A DNA stretch of 64,000 nucleotides, taken from the NCBI GenBank assembly GCA_037043235.1, contig JAWRVZ010000110.1, positions 593,501 to 657,500 of the forward strand, written 5' to 3'. This DNA is from Rhodeus uyekii. Its lineage: Eukaryota; Chordata; Actinopteri; Cypriniformes; Acheilognathidae. The stretch's first letter is position 1, and the number at the start of each line of letters is the position of its first letter. Below are positions 24,501 to 37,814 of the stretch, piece by piece. Under the pieces are notes generated by a model that ran no database searches, was not told the origin of the DNA, and saw only the letters and a list, made by a program, of their open reading frames with translations. The position numbers were made by a program, and so were the translations under genes.

Positions 24501-26654
24501 GTAACTTGATATTTCACCAGAGGCTATATATACATTTTGTTTTTGTTTTTCATGTTTAGGAAGTTCTGTGGACAGTTTTTAAAAGGCAGCAGAAGTAGAT
24601 CTAAAACATGCATGTTTATGTTTTGTTCCATGACTTCACATAAAAGGAATGTCACAGAACTAGAAATGGGTTATATATAGGAAGACTACTAGAAATAAGG
24701 AAGTGCTTTATAGTTTTAAAACAAACAAAACAAGTTTCAAATGAAATGAGCATATAACATTTAAAGTGTCTATATCAGAGGTTCTCAACTCTGGTCCTCG
24801 AGGTCCACTTTCCAACAAAGTTTAGAGCTTTTTTAACTGAACAAGCTAATCAAGGTCTTTAGAATCACTAAAAAAAGACAGGCAGGTAGGTTTGACCAAG
24901 GTTGGAGCAAATCTCTGCAGTAAAGACAGGAAAGTTCATCTCAATTCAGAGGCTGCATCCTTTGATATGATTGCATCACTGCTGTGTGACAAATTACGTT
25001 TTACTTTTATCCAAAGCGACTTACATTGCATTCAAAATACACATTGAATCAGATCTTGTTTTCCCTGGGATCAAACCCATTACCTTGGTGTTGTAAACAC
25101 CAATGCTCTACTGATTGAGCTACAGGAAAACTAATGCTAATGCTACAAATGCTAAAAACAACCATGTTAAATATTTGTAGTAATTCCTACCTTTCTAAGA
25201 TAACATGTGTCCTCTTTTTTGATGGAAGTCTTGGTGGGACCTCTGAAGACTCGACCTTCAACTCCATGGAATCTATCTGCATGGGGATTCAATGCGATTT
25301 AAGTTTTTAAAAAAAGAGCCTAAGGAAAAGTTACTTAAAAATAAACTCACAAAAAATCTGTCACGCTTTAGATGTATGAGAATAGAAGTACAGTAATAAT
25401 GAAGTAAACATACACATTGTGCCTCTTCTTCCCCACCGTCTTGGATGCTGTTGCTCTCGGCATGGTCAAAATCATGTCTTTCTTTAAACTTTTCCATTAA
25501 TTTATGAGTAAGATTCTTCATCTTTTTTTTCACTCGCTTCTTTTGCACTTTGGAGAGCGAGTCCTCCTGTTCCATCCCCCTGAAAGCCATGTCTGATTCC
25601 TCCCATCCCAAAATCAAAGCAGCTTTGCTCTGCCTTCTCATTGCATTAGATACGTTTTCATATTCCTGTAGGTTTGAAATACTTGAAGAGAGGGGTTTCT
25701 CTTCCTTACGCTTCTGGGCTACTGGATCCGAAGCAGATCTTGCTGTCCTGCTTGTAACGTTCACATCAGTTTCATGGTTTAGAACAATGTTTGGATCCAT
25801 ACCGACTGGTTTTGAGGGACCACCACAAGCCTCCTCTAGTTGTTCATTCTTAAACTCCATCTGTACAATGTCACACCTCTCTGAAGACATTAAAGGGTGA
25901 GACCTGTATGTAAATGACTGTTGAGATGGACTGTTAAGCAATGCGGCTCCAGCCATGTGCTCCTCCACGCTAGGCTCATTGTTATTTGTGTCCTCCAACA
26001 ATTCACCTTCTTTTTGCCCCTGACTTGATTCTGCTCCCTGTGTTTTCATGGATAAAGAGACAGAAGGACTACTCTTTCTCTCACATTTATGAAAATTATC
26101 TGGAGGCTCTCTGAATTCTTCAACCCCTTCATTTCCATCATCTGTTTTAAAAGTTCTTGTTGGTTGTTCTTCATCACCATCAGATCTGACTTCGCTATGA
26201 AAATTGTTGCTGTCTTCATTTGCTATACATTCTTCAGACACACTTTGGCAGATTGTATCTGGATGTACATATGATTTGAAAGTACTTTTCTTTGAGCGTA
26301 GTTTTCCAACACGTCTTTTTGGACTCTTAACTTTCACCAGCATAGACTGCACTAGTGGGACGTCATTCTGCTGACCAACCCTCATATCGCTCTGCATAAA
26401 AAAAGAATATTAAGGATTTTATGTGACCATTCACTGTTTGAAGCACTATTTCTTTAAACGTACTAGTACAAGTAGTACTATATATTTTGTAGATTGTACA
26501 AGACTAGCAACATTTACTCCTATACATATCATACAAACCTTGTATATCATATTTGATATTTTTGCTCTCTAAGAACTTAAATGCGTTTTTGCAAATGAAT
26601 CTTATCTGATCTGTAACAATCTACTTTTCATACCTTTGCTATTTGTTCTTCCAT
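21528..26654 (-). CDS. Unrecognised six-exon gene, 599-residue low-complexity protein
   Basis: Function unknown. Minus-strand exons are 26634-26654 (MEEQIAK), 25414-26391, 25191-25276, 21995-22481, 21781-21862 and 21528-21673. All borders are GT/AG and phases join to a TGA, giving 599 residues. The second exon codes a long acidic, serine-rich, probably disordered segment that starts with a basic patch (SPKRRVGKLRSKKSTFKSY) and ends with WEESDMAF and the basic run KKRVKKKMKNLTHKLMEKF, which resembles a nuclear localisation signal. A more hydrophobic island spans exons 3-4: RTHVILERTFTLKDFKLNLE followed by LMEEIFTGEEWLSYLP. This is the best candidate for a folded or binding motif. The tail is basic (KSRIRLSKKRHHK), then serine/proline-rich. 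No enzyme motif or transmembrane segment is visible. Nuclear location is inference. The donor of exon 2 was chosen as TGT|gtatgt. Confidence 0.75.
22599..22712 (+). mobile_element. tRNA-derived SINE copy
   Basis: Reads tttcctgtagctcaaacag, then 'catgggttcaattcccaggg' (A-box- and B-box-like), followed by gaactgattagaatg and cactttggatt. It lies in intron 3 of the minus-strand orphan gene. It is not a functional tRNA: the arms do not pair and the tRNA part passes directly into the SINE body. Confidence 0.7.
22902..23010 (+). repeat. Fragment of hAT-like inverted-repeat element
   Basis: Starts agtgtttcccaacccttttc and continues with tcgaggtacactaacaatac, the left end of a widespread fish short element. 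An inverted end (aggattgggaaacactt) occurs at 24400-24420. Between them are unrelated repeats, so the relation between the two ends is unclear. Confidence 0.45.
23513..23985 (+). mobile_element. SINE3-type element with 5S rRNA-like head
   Basis: The head reads 'actaagcagggttgagcctt' and 'tatctggatgagagacctcc', a mutated 5S rRNA internal promoter region. The tail is agcactttgagtgcagag and cactatataaatgtaaatta. The middle is shortened relative to the copy at 12697. It lies within intron 3 of the orphan gene, opposite to its direction. It is not a 5S gene because only the promoter half is present. Confidence 0.75.
24999..25131 (-). mobile_element. tRNA-derived SINE copy
   Basis: On the minus strand it begins ttttcctgtagctcaatcag (A box) and has 'gggtttgatcccagggaaaa' (B box). 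It ends in the body 'gcaatgtaagtcgctttgga'. It lies about 60 bases from exon 3 of the orphan gene in the same direction. Confidence 0.75.
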
Positions 26655-27639
26655 GGTCTCTCATTTCCGGTTATCCTTTACATATCCTGCAGTGTGCTAT
26701 AACTTAATTTTCTATTTTCTTTCATCCATATATAGCTCTTTCAAAACAGTTGTTCAACCTGTGCAAAACACAGTTTCTGTGCTTCTCTCTTTCAGTCAAT
26801 GCCTCCTCCCTGTCTTTTTACTTCCTTTTATAGTCAAGCATTTCTGGACTACCAAAACCTGTTTTCTAAATCTCATCTCTCAATCCATTTTCTTCTCCTC
26901 CCCCCCATAGCCTATTAATTAAAAGTGAATGAGCAGCAATGTTGTTCATGAATGTATTTTTGCATTAAATGTTAAACTTTTTTATTGATTGCAGATCATT
27001 GATATTTCAATTTGTGCAGTTTTCAATATTATAGCAACTGACCAAATTGTTAAATATTTTTATTTTTTATTTTGACTTTCATTTGATTTATTTAGTTATA
27101 GTTGACTAATTTTGTGTTGACTTATGTGTAAATGCAACACATGGAGGATGGAAATGGTAAAATATTAAGATTAATATACAAAATGTTTCTTGATGTTATG
27201 TTATTTTTTATAATCAGACATATATAGCCTTTACACGTAAGCAGGAAACATAAAGAAAAAATAATTTCAAGATTCAAGATCCTGACTGGAAATACCAAAT
27301 AATCTTTCTGTCTTTGAAGGAACTGCCAGCTATAGCAGTAAGCACACTAATTACACAAACTTGACAAACTGGAAAGTCCAGTGAAAATTCCTTCTGGGAC
27401 TTTCCACTTCATCTTCAGACTGCATGCTTGATCGTAAATGATGTCCCACGTTCATGTGTATGTGCACATATCAATGTGTAAAAGTCTATAGGCTTTGACA
27501 AGTGCTAATAAACTCACCCACACCAGTGAAAACACCTTTATACTGCTTAATGCATGCACAACAAATTACTGCAGTGGTCCTAAACTTTCTTGACACCAAA
27601 TGTCTTGAATTCATTTACAAGGAGCCATCGCACAAGTAC
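26655..27639. other. Intergenic DNA upstream of orphan gene
   Basis: AT-rich, no gene recognised. The 5' UTR and promoter of the minus-strand orphan gene must lie at the left of this stretch, but no CpG island or core promoter element stands out. Confidence 0.4.
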
Positions 27640-29450
27640 TGGGGAGCTAAACCATGTAATGCTTTGTAAGTAATTCGAAAAATTTAAAAATGTATACAGT
27701 GTTTAATAGGGAACCAATGCAGTGTTGACAGAACCAGGCTAATATAGTCATACTTTCTGGTTCTAGTAAGAACTCGAGCTGTTGCGTTTTGGACAGAGCA
27801 GCCATCCAGTGTTAGACATCATACCCGCAGAGGTTTTTGGTCCAATAATTAGAATCTCTGTTTGTTTTTTTTCAGAATTAAGTACCATAGTAGGATATTA
27901 GTAGTCATCCAAATCAGTTATGCATTCTGTACATTTTATTAATTTGTATGTTTTGTCAGGGCACTAAGAAATATAGAGCTGAGTATCATCAGTGTAACAG
28001 TGAAAGCAAATGCCATGATTCCTAATGATTGGTCCCAAAGGAAGCATGAACAGGGTGAAAAGCAACATTCCTAGTACTGAGCCTTGAGGTACTCCATACT
28101 GAACTTGTGATCGATATGACATCTCTTCATTTACTGCTACAAACTGATAATGGTATGATTTGAACCATGCTACTGCAATTCACTACAATTCCACTAATGC
28201 CAACACAATTTTCCAGTCTATTCAGAAGGATTTTGTGGTCGATTGTATCAAATGCAGCACTAAGGTCCAGTAACACTAACAGAGAGATACAACCACAATC
28301 GGATGATAAGAGCAAATCATTTATAACTCTAATGAGAGCTGTCTCAGTACTATGATATGGTCTATAATCCTGACTGGAAATCCTCGCAGATACCATTTCT
28401 TTACATAGTAGTGGAGATATTGCCTTTTCTAGAATCTTTAACAGAAAAGGTACATTTGAGATTGGCTTTCAATTGACTAATTCTGTAGAATCAAGTTGTG
28501 TTTTTTTTTATAAGCGGTTTAATTATAGCCAGCTTAAAGGTTTTTGGTACATATCTTAATGACAAAGATGATGATATTTAGAAGAGGATATGACCTCTTG
28601 AAGCATCTCTTTCAGTAGCTTAGCTTGTATCGGGTCTAGCATACATTTAGCTGATTTTGATGATTTAACGAGTTTAGACAATTTTTCCTCCCTGATAGCA
28701 ACGGAAGAGTGGAATTTTTCTTCAGGGACACTACAATTTACTGTATCATATGATACTGTAGTAGACTGTGGTGCTTGGTTATAATTTTCTCTATAATATT
28801 ATGAATCTTTCAAGTAAAGAAGTTCATAAAGTTATTACTGCTGTGCTGTTTTAAACCATCTGGGGTTGAAGTTTTATTTCTCTTTAATTTAGTCACTGTT
28901 TCAAATAAATACCTAGGGCTATATTTGTAAGAGGGTCGGAAAAAATCAGATCTAGCTGTTTTTAAAACATTTATATATGCAATAGAGCTGTCCATTTTAG
29001 CTGTCTACATTGATTTGATGTGACAATATTAGTTCTAAGGAATGATTATGACAATGAGTGGGTCCTGACACGTGTTGTCTAACGCTAATAGAGTTACAAA
29101 TGTTTCTAAATGCCAATCCCAGTGCATCTTTTTTATTATCTACATGGGTATTAAAATCACCAACAATTATGACTTTAACTGCAGCTATTACTAACTCTGA
29201 CAGAAAATCAGCAAATGATTTGGTAAAGTCTGTATGGTGACCTGGTGGTCTGTATACATGGAACCATGTTGCACTCTCTTCTGCTTCTATGCGTAACCTA
29301 ACAATACACACTCATCCTTGAGTCCTCCTAGTGGCCTGGATAGTACAACACAACTCTATCGGTACAAAAGCCTGACACCAAGGTCCCCTTTGTCTACAAC
29401 CATATTTAAAGGGCTTTCCTAGGTGTTCATGATTTCTAAGCATTAAAATC
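27640..29450 (-). mobile_element. Truncated L2-like LINE (endonuclease and RT remnants)
   Basis: On the minus strand the order is endonuclease then reverse transcriptase, as in non-LTR elements. Near 29000-29250 are FHVYRPPGHHTDF, VIIVGDFNTHVDN and SGPTHCHNHSLELIL (end of an AP-like endonuclease). Near 28200-28390 are RPYHSTETALIRVINDLLLS and LVLLDLSAAFDTIDHKILL (reverse transcriptase fingers). Stops and frameshifts break both. The 3' part at 27640-28100 matches the usual L2 downstream region in cyprinids. It is inactive. Confidence 0.85.
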
Positions 29451-29892
29451 TGTATTTATGTTTATTTCTACTCCATTAACATATTCTGTAGTTTGTCACA
29501 GTTACAAAAAGGTAATATACCTTAATATAAAAAAGGTAATATACCTATACATTTTCAAATTATTTTTCATTGACTTTTTATTAATTTGCATGACTCTTCT
29601 GGGTCTAGAAATCTGTTTTTGAAGTTTAATTAAAATAAGAAACCTCTTATTTTTTGTTTTTTTTTTGTCTCAGTTTAACTTTATTATTATTATTATTAAG
29701 TCATCTTGGGTGAGGCACTGGCATACTGAATAAAACTAAATTAATTAATTAATTGGAAAACTGTTCTTTGAAATATATTGTGTGTTGTCATATGCCTACA
29801 TAAACTGGCAAATGTCATTTCAGAGATGAACGTGATTTCACTGAGTAGAACAACATTCTGGAGAATCCATTCAGAGGATCCTGGAACAACAT

Positions 29893-29944
<52 letters not shown>

Positions 29945-30451
29945 GATTTGAGGGGCAGGTTAATGTTTAGTCAAGGCTTACAACAAGGGTCAGGGGCTTC
30001 TTCACCACTCTTGTTTGGGGATAGATTATGGGTAGGGGTAGGGATAAGGATAGTATCTTACTTGCCAAAATCAGAATTGCTGTAATTATTTTTATTTTTT
30101 TGCATAATTTAGAAAAAAAATTAATTCAGAGTAGCATTTATAATCTCAAAATATGGTAGGATGCTCATTTCCATCTTTAATCTTTTTTTTTTGGCAGTCT
30201 GATGAATATACTGTATTCTATTTAATATTCTCTGTTGCACAATTTGGCAAATGCATAAAGTCATCAGGGTAAACTTAAGGCTAAAAAAATGAACTACTTG
30301 TATGCTAATTCAGAGTTCCAAGGTCAACCAATGAAAGGCTACAGTGGTTGTCACGTGATCCATAGTACGGAAAACGACCACTGTTTTGTACTTTGTACAC
30401 AATATTCCACATGTTTTCTAGCTGTCGTTTTAAACGGGATTGTATCTGAAA
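29451..30451. other. Intergenic DNA and tmem187 upstream region
   Basis: Mostly AT-rich. It contains the (CAAT)n microsatellite at 29895-29944. No gene was recognised before tmem187. Confidence 0.5.
29895..29944 (+). repeat. (CAAT)n microsatellite
   Basis: About twelve uninterrupted tetranucleotide units. Confidence 0.95.
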
Positions 30452-31222
30452 ATGACTATGTCAGCGGTCGCACACTTTCTCATACCCTTCCTGCTTTGCA
30501 TAGCGCTGGCAAACACTCACATCTTCGACAAAGTTTTAGTGGATGTCACTTATGATCACTATGCGGAGAAGACAGTGGACGGTCTACCTGCCTTCTTGGC
30601 CATGCCTTTTAACTGTCTAATAAATTCAGGATACATATTACTGGGAATCTATTGGATGTTGCATCGGATGTCAGACGGTAACGACATCAGTGGAGCCGCT
30701 CACAGTAAAGACGTTTTCGCGCTGATGGCAGTGGCGTATGGACCGGTGCAGTGGGTCCGCTTGGCCACCTTGCGGCACGCGCCCTCTGTGTTGGACCAGT
30801 GGTTCACTTTACCTATTTTTGCGTGGGTGATGGTGTGGTGTAATGTCATTGACAAAGGCTGGTCCTCTCGTTACGCTTTAATGGTCGAATCGTGCTCTGT
30901 CCTCAGCTATGGCCTGGCGCTCTTACACGACCGAGGGTTTGAAGTAGCTCTGGGTTGTCACATCGCCTGCGCCGTGTTTACAGGCGTCCGGGCGCAGAGG
31001 AGCCACGGAGACGCGGGGTCCCTGCGCTACCTTTGGTTGGCGTTGCTGTCCTGCGCCGGGTTCGTGGTTCTGAAGCTTCTGGATCATTCTCTTGCTGAGT
31101 ACTGGGTGTTTCAAAACCTCACTGGACATTTCTGGTCCAAAGTTTGCGACATTCTGCAGTTTCATTACAGTTTTTGTTTTCTCACTCGCCTTAGTGAAAA
31201 TGCGCAAAAACGCTTTTCATAA
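30452..31222 (+). CDS. tmem187: Transmembrane protein 187, single coding exon
   Basis: Multi-pass membrane protein of unknown biochemical function. The intronless frame codes 256 residues, close to the human protein (about 260), which also has one coding exon. Diagnostic stretches are YDHYAEKTVDGLPAFLAMPF, YGPVQWVRL, VLDQWFTLPIFAWVMVWC, SYGLALLHDRGFEVALG and FVVLKLLDHSLA followed by NLTGHFWSKVCDILQFH, all strongly conserved. About six hydrophobic segments are visible. The first ATG is taken as the start. A second ATG two codons later is possible, and an upstream in-frame TTG at 30440 is not a likely start. The sequence upstream is not CpG-rich. It is convergent with the GPCR gene, with 454 bases between stop codons. 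Confidence 0.93.
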   Translation: MTMSAVAHFLIPFLLCIALANTHIFDKVLVDVTYDHYAEKTVDGLPAFLAMPFNCLINSGYILLGIYWMLHRMSDGNDISGAAHSKDVFALMAVAYGPVQWVRLATLRHAPSVLDQWFTLPIFAWVMVWCNVIDKGWSSRYALMVESCSVLSYGLALLHDRGFEVALGCHIACAVFTGVRAQRSHGDAGSLRYLWLALLSCAGFVVLKLLDHSLAEYWVFQNLTGHFWSKVCDILQFHYSFCFLTRLSENAQKRFS

Positions 31223-31345
31223 ATGCTCGTACATGACATGTCTTGTGAACACAATGCAACCGAAAAATAAGACAATTAACATATTTTATATATTTTGTCT
31301 TTTCATGTCAGTTTATACGTATGTCTAATGATTTTAATGTGATTA

Positions 31346-31351
31346 AATAAA
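31346..31351 (+). terminator. Polyadenylation signal of tmem187
   Basis: AATAAA lies about 125 bases after the tmem187 stop and is followed by a T-rich stretch, the usual arrangement for cleavage and polyadenylation. Confidence 0.7.
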
Positions 31352-31676
31352 GCTCTTTTTTGTCCAGTTTCATCTTTAGTAATCCCTTTAGTTCTTTTTG
31401 AGGGGACATATTTTTTGATAAATATGAGCCATTTATGTAAAATACTTTGAATCATTTATAATACAGTGTTATATAACCATATCTTTTTTGTGCAGAGGTC
31501 TAGTAAATTTGAGATACTGGTCTACAATTTTCCTCCACAATTCTCAATTTTTATGATATATTAAAACAGCATTCTGAAACAAATACATATTTATCCCCTA
31601 CACTACAATATTTGTATCTCAGCACATGTACGATAGTCATAAAAAAAAAATTTTTTTGCCATCTTCAAAATAATCC

Positions 31677-33646
31677 TCATGTTTCAAGCCTTGTAATGCC
31701 AGTCAGCACTGGCTCTGGAAAAGTTGATCTCCGTTTGTTCCACAGTAGTATGAGTACAGCTTTTCGGAAGTCTTTATTTATGCAGTAGATGAATGGGTTT
31801 AAACAACAGTCCAGATATGCCATTACTGATGATAGTGATCTCAGCCAGTCTGGAGAAGGGGACAGATCAAACCTTCCAAGGAGAAACAACTAGGACAACA
31901 AGAATGAGCAGAATTGTAATCATGAACAAACACATTCAAATTGATCCTTTGAGAGAGAGAGGCCACTGAAAAACACAGAAGCTTATTGCACTCTTTTCTC
32001 ACCTCAGATGCTGCAAACGGAGCATAGCAGAACAGATACAACATCACCAGCAGGGGCGTGATAGAGGACAGGTCATTCTGGCTATACAAACAAGATAAAA
32101 CGTGCAAATTCACAGGGAATTATCTTAAAATAACTTCTGTGTTCACAATATCCAAATCCACAAACCTGGAACAGCCTTTCCCAAAGCCTAGAGCAGTCAT
32201 GATGGAGCAGCAGAGAATGAGGAGGAATGGGATGAAGATTGAGATGGAGAAGACACAGAGGATGTAAACCAGCATGTCAGAGTAACTGCTCTCCCAGAAC
32301 ACTGCACACAGCATTTCGGCTGGATCGTACCTGAACATGGGATGCAGAGTACAGTGAGACAATATCAAGATGCATACAAATAATTTGAGCATCTTTACTC
32401 TAACTCACCTTATCCAGCCATAGACCACTGGTACTGCTCCAAATATAGATCCAGTGCACCATGATGCCACACATGCAACTGCCATGACAACAGAGAGTCG
32501 TTTACCTTTGGAAGGAATGCCCATAAATCTCTGAACACAGAGAATAGCTGAGGACAAAGAAGAAAAGAATGCTATTGTGACATAACAACTTTTTAAATTT
32601 ACATGTAAGCATTTGGCAGACGCTTCTACCCAAACCCATGACCTTGGTGTTGTAAACACTAATGCTCTACTGATAGACTGATAACACTAACCCTTAATTT
32701 ACTCTCTTTTCTTTTAAACTAAAGTTCTTTAAAAAAAAAAAAAAAAAAATTTAGAGATAAAAAATTAAGATTTACATATTTTAGTTTAGATTTAGTTTAG
32801 TTCTCAGAATAGCTCTGTATTTCTGTAATTACTGTATTTCCCTTTAGTTTAAACAAAAATAGATAATCTTTGAAACTAAAGTACCATTTTTAAGTAACCT
32901 AATAATAATAAACATTTTATTATTAATTATAATGAAAGAAGAAAAATCCCAAACACTGGTATTGCTTGTAAGAACTATTATGTAAAATTCTTCTGCATTT
33001 TTTAGATAAATATTTGGTATAAAATATTTGAATAATATTTGAAAGCTATGGTTGTGTTTCCTTTAAATATATCCTGTTTTCAACGCACCTGTCTACACCC
33101 GTTCAGATGTACAAAGGGTTGTGTATTGTCCTTTATTGCTAATAACAATGAAAGCAGTATTTGTAAAGATAGAGATGTAATTAGCTCCATAAATTGTTCA
33201 ATGTCTGCCATACCTATGCTTCCGATGGAAGAGGTGATGAAGGTGAACTTTAACAAGCTCACCATCTCACACCACGGTGAAATCTGACCATCAGTCAGTA
33301 CAGCTAAGAGGGAGCCACAGATTATGAGAATGGAGCAGAAGAAATCCGAGAGCGTGAGACTGAAAAGTGGCAGCCAGTAAAGACATTGATAATGGTCTTT
33401 ACACTGTGAGGAAGCAAAACATAAAATAAATAAAAGCATGAAGTAATTATATCTAAATAACTTAATAAAAAAATATATAGATTAAAAAAACACATATTAT
33501 TCTTACCACTACTTTAACTATCAAAACCAGTCCATTTCCCAAAACACCCAGTATCATCTCAGTTGTGAGAATGGGAGCGAGAATAGACTTCTCAATTCTG
33601 GACCAATAATCCTCCTCTGATTCCGTTATATTATTTGAAGTGTTCA
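31677..33646 (-). CDS. Orphan rhodopsin-family GPCR, opsin-like, multi-exon
   Basis: Seven-transmembrane receptor; ligand unknown. Minus-strand exons are 33507-33646, 33214-33403, 32409-32547, 32166-32330, 32003-32081 and 31677-31889, all GT/AG with joining phases, giving about 308 residues. Visible features are TM1 with GVLGNGLVLIV, an N-glycosylation site near the N-terminus (NNIT), TM2 with LTLSDFF, the TM3 cysteine in PWCEMV, VQRF where most receptors have DRY, an extracellular loop 2 cysteine in YDPAEMLC, TM6 with LFCYAPF, and TM7 NPFIY. The loop-2 order W-I-R-Y-x-P-x-E-x-x-C recalls opsins, but the TM7 position of the retinal lysine is tyrosine, so it should not be a photopigment. The first exon here begins TG AAC after an acceptor, so the start ATG is probably split with an upstream exon ending in A. 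That exon was not found. No specific receptor name can be supported. Confidence 0.82.
32603..32681 (-). mobile_element. Truncated tRNA-derived SINE in GPCR intron
   Basis: Contains gcatttggcagacgcttcta and 'aacccatgaccttggtgttg', the minus-strand form of the SINE also seen at 24999 and 35889. The central part is deleted. Confidence 0.65.
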
Positions 33647-34700
33647 CTGAAAGGAAGAAGATACATTTTCAAATTTCACAGCATAGGACAATCAGGAATC
33701 AATTTAGCAGTGAAATTGAAAAAATATATACTTAGACATCAACTTGAGTCAGTAAAATTAAATTTCCCAAAAGGTTGTTTTTTTACAGTGATGCCACAAA
33801 AGCATTTTGTGTTTGTCAAAGTGATTAGTTCTTTAAAAAAATTATTGTGAAGAACATTTTATAATCTAAAGAACCATTTCTCACAATAAATAACCTTGTG
33901 TGGAAGAGGAAGATGTTACAGGTTCTTTATGAACCATCAATGGTAATAAAGAACCTTATTTTAAGAGTTTATGAAACCGCACATAACATTTAATTTTGAT
34001 TTATCCTTCACGGAATATTACAGAGAATTTTGTATAAAGCTGTTTGACTTACTTTGTCACCGAAGCAGAGACCTTCAAGTAAACCCAACAATTAGAAAAG
34101 CCGGAAATCTTCACACTGGGCTGTTTTCTGGATATGTGATACGGAGAGCACCGAACACAGTGATTACGTGAAGACAGACGTCACACCTTTCTTTAATTAA
34201 ACTTATCCTGCTTCATTAAGCTTTTACCATTCAACACTTATTCAGCCATTTTCACAGTGACAGCACTAATGGTTATGTGTACCAGTGCATTATAAGACAA
34301 ATCTTATCATCTTCACACAGAAATCTTCATTTTAGGACTTTAAACACATGGAGAACCCATAAAGAAGTGCCACAAACTTGTATAAACTTATTATATCAAA
34401 TTATAGCAATTCATTACTTCATGGTGCAATACTGAAACAATGTTGACAAAAAACTAAATATTACATGTTTGTGAGAAGTATCTCCACAGACATATTTTAT
34501 TAAAATGTCATATTTTACAGTTTCTCTAAAATAGGACAAATCCTGAACTACACTATTGAATATTTGTATGATATAATAGTGGGACGATAAAAAATTATAA
34601 TAAAGGACATTTTATTAATTTAGTCATTTGTAATGTAACATTTATGATAATATTTTAATTTTGTATATTTATTTGTAATTCTGTTCTGTCTTTTGTTATG
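33647..34700. other. Spacer between GPCR and ndufs8
   Basis: Should contain the missing 5' exon and promoter of the GPCR gene. A short repeat (aagaaccatttctcacaat, then 'ggttctttatgaaccatcaa') at about 33835-33955 resembles a common cyprinid inverted-repeat element. Nothing else was recognised. Confidence 0.5.
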
Positions 34701-34712
34701 TAAGACAATCTC

Positions 34713-34720
34713 ACTTCCGG
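34713..34720 (-). promoter_or_regulatory. ETS/GABP (NRF-2) site in ndufs8 promoter
   Basis: ACTTCCGG, the reverse complement of CCGGAAGT, lies about 70 bases before the end of the non-coding first exon of ndufs8. GABP sites at this position are typical of nuclear genes for respiratory-chain subunits. Binding here is inferred from the motif only. Confidence 0.6.
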
Positions 34721-34724
34721 CGTT

Positions 34725-34787
34725 CAACGTGTGCATTTCCTTAATCGTCCGCTGTTCTGGTTGAGAAGGCCAAATAGCGACTGTCCG
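34725..34787 (+). other. ndufs8: Non-coding first exon of ndufs8 (approximate start)
   Basis: The segment ends in a strong donor (tgtccg|gtgagt) and lies directly downstream of the ETS motif. It contains no ATG and would splice to the acceptor at 35484, 14 bases before the start codon. The transcription start is not defined by sequence, so the left edge is a guess. Confidence 0.5.
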
Positions 34788-35498
34788 GTGAGTACGAACT
34801 GATATTTAAATTCACTGCTTTCTTTCTCCATTCTTTGAGTGAGCATGCAACGCATTTTGCGCAACTGATATAATGAATTCAACATGAAGAAGTCAAACAT
34901 TGGTTTAAATGTAATATGAGTAATAGCAGTGTAGTCATTGAAAGTCCTTGAGAAATCAGCCTGTGGTTAAGCGACTACAAACGCCGCACGGGCATCTTTT
35001 GAGCTCACAAAATTATACTTGAGTCATAGATAATTATGAAAATATTAGATATATAAATGTACACTGATGTCTCAATGAAATTGTGTAGTAAATGTGTGGA
35101 AAGCTAATTGGTCTGGTACGGATACGCTTGAGTGCTGCAGTCCTACAGTATAAACTATGCTTTATGTATTATAAAGGACGTGTTACATGCGGTCTAAAGA
35201 TTGATTCATGATAATTGATATGTGCTTCTCAGATTAGCCACATTTATTCATTTGCTGCACCGTGATGTGAGCGGAACCATTGGTTTGGGTTTTTGTTTAC
35301 CTTATGTAAGGGGAATTAAATCTTGGTACTCTTTTTTTTTTGTGTAACTGCCAGTTTATATATATATATATTTATTTTTTTTAGACGTTTGGAAATTGTC
35401 TGTAGATGTCCACCAGAATGTTTATGGTGTAATCTGAGCCAATACACACGACAAACCCTAAATTATTGTCCCTATTGCCCACAGTGCACTTCACTGAG

Positions 35499-37814
<2,316 letters not shown>

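Noticed and set aside
30440..30451. Upstream TTG start for tmem187
   Set aside because: TTG is not a likely vertebrate start. ATG at 30452 begins a protein of the expected length.
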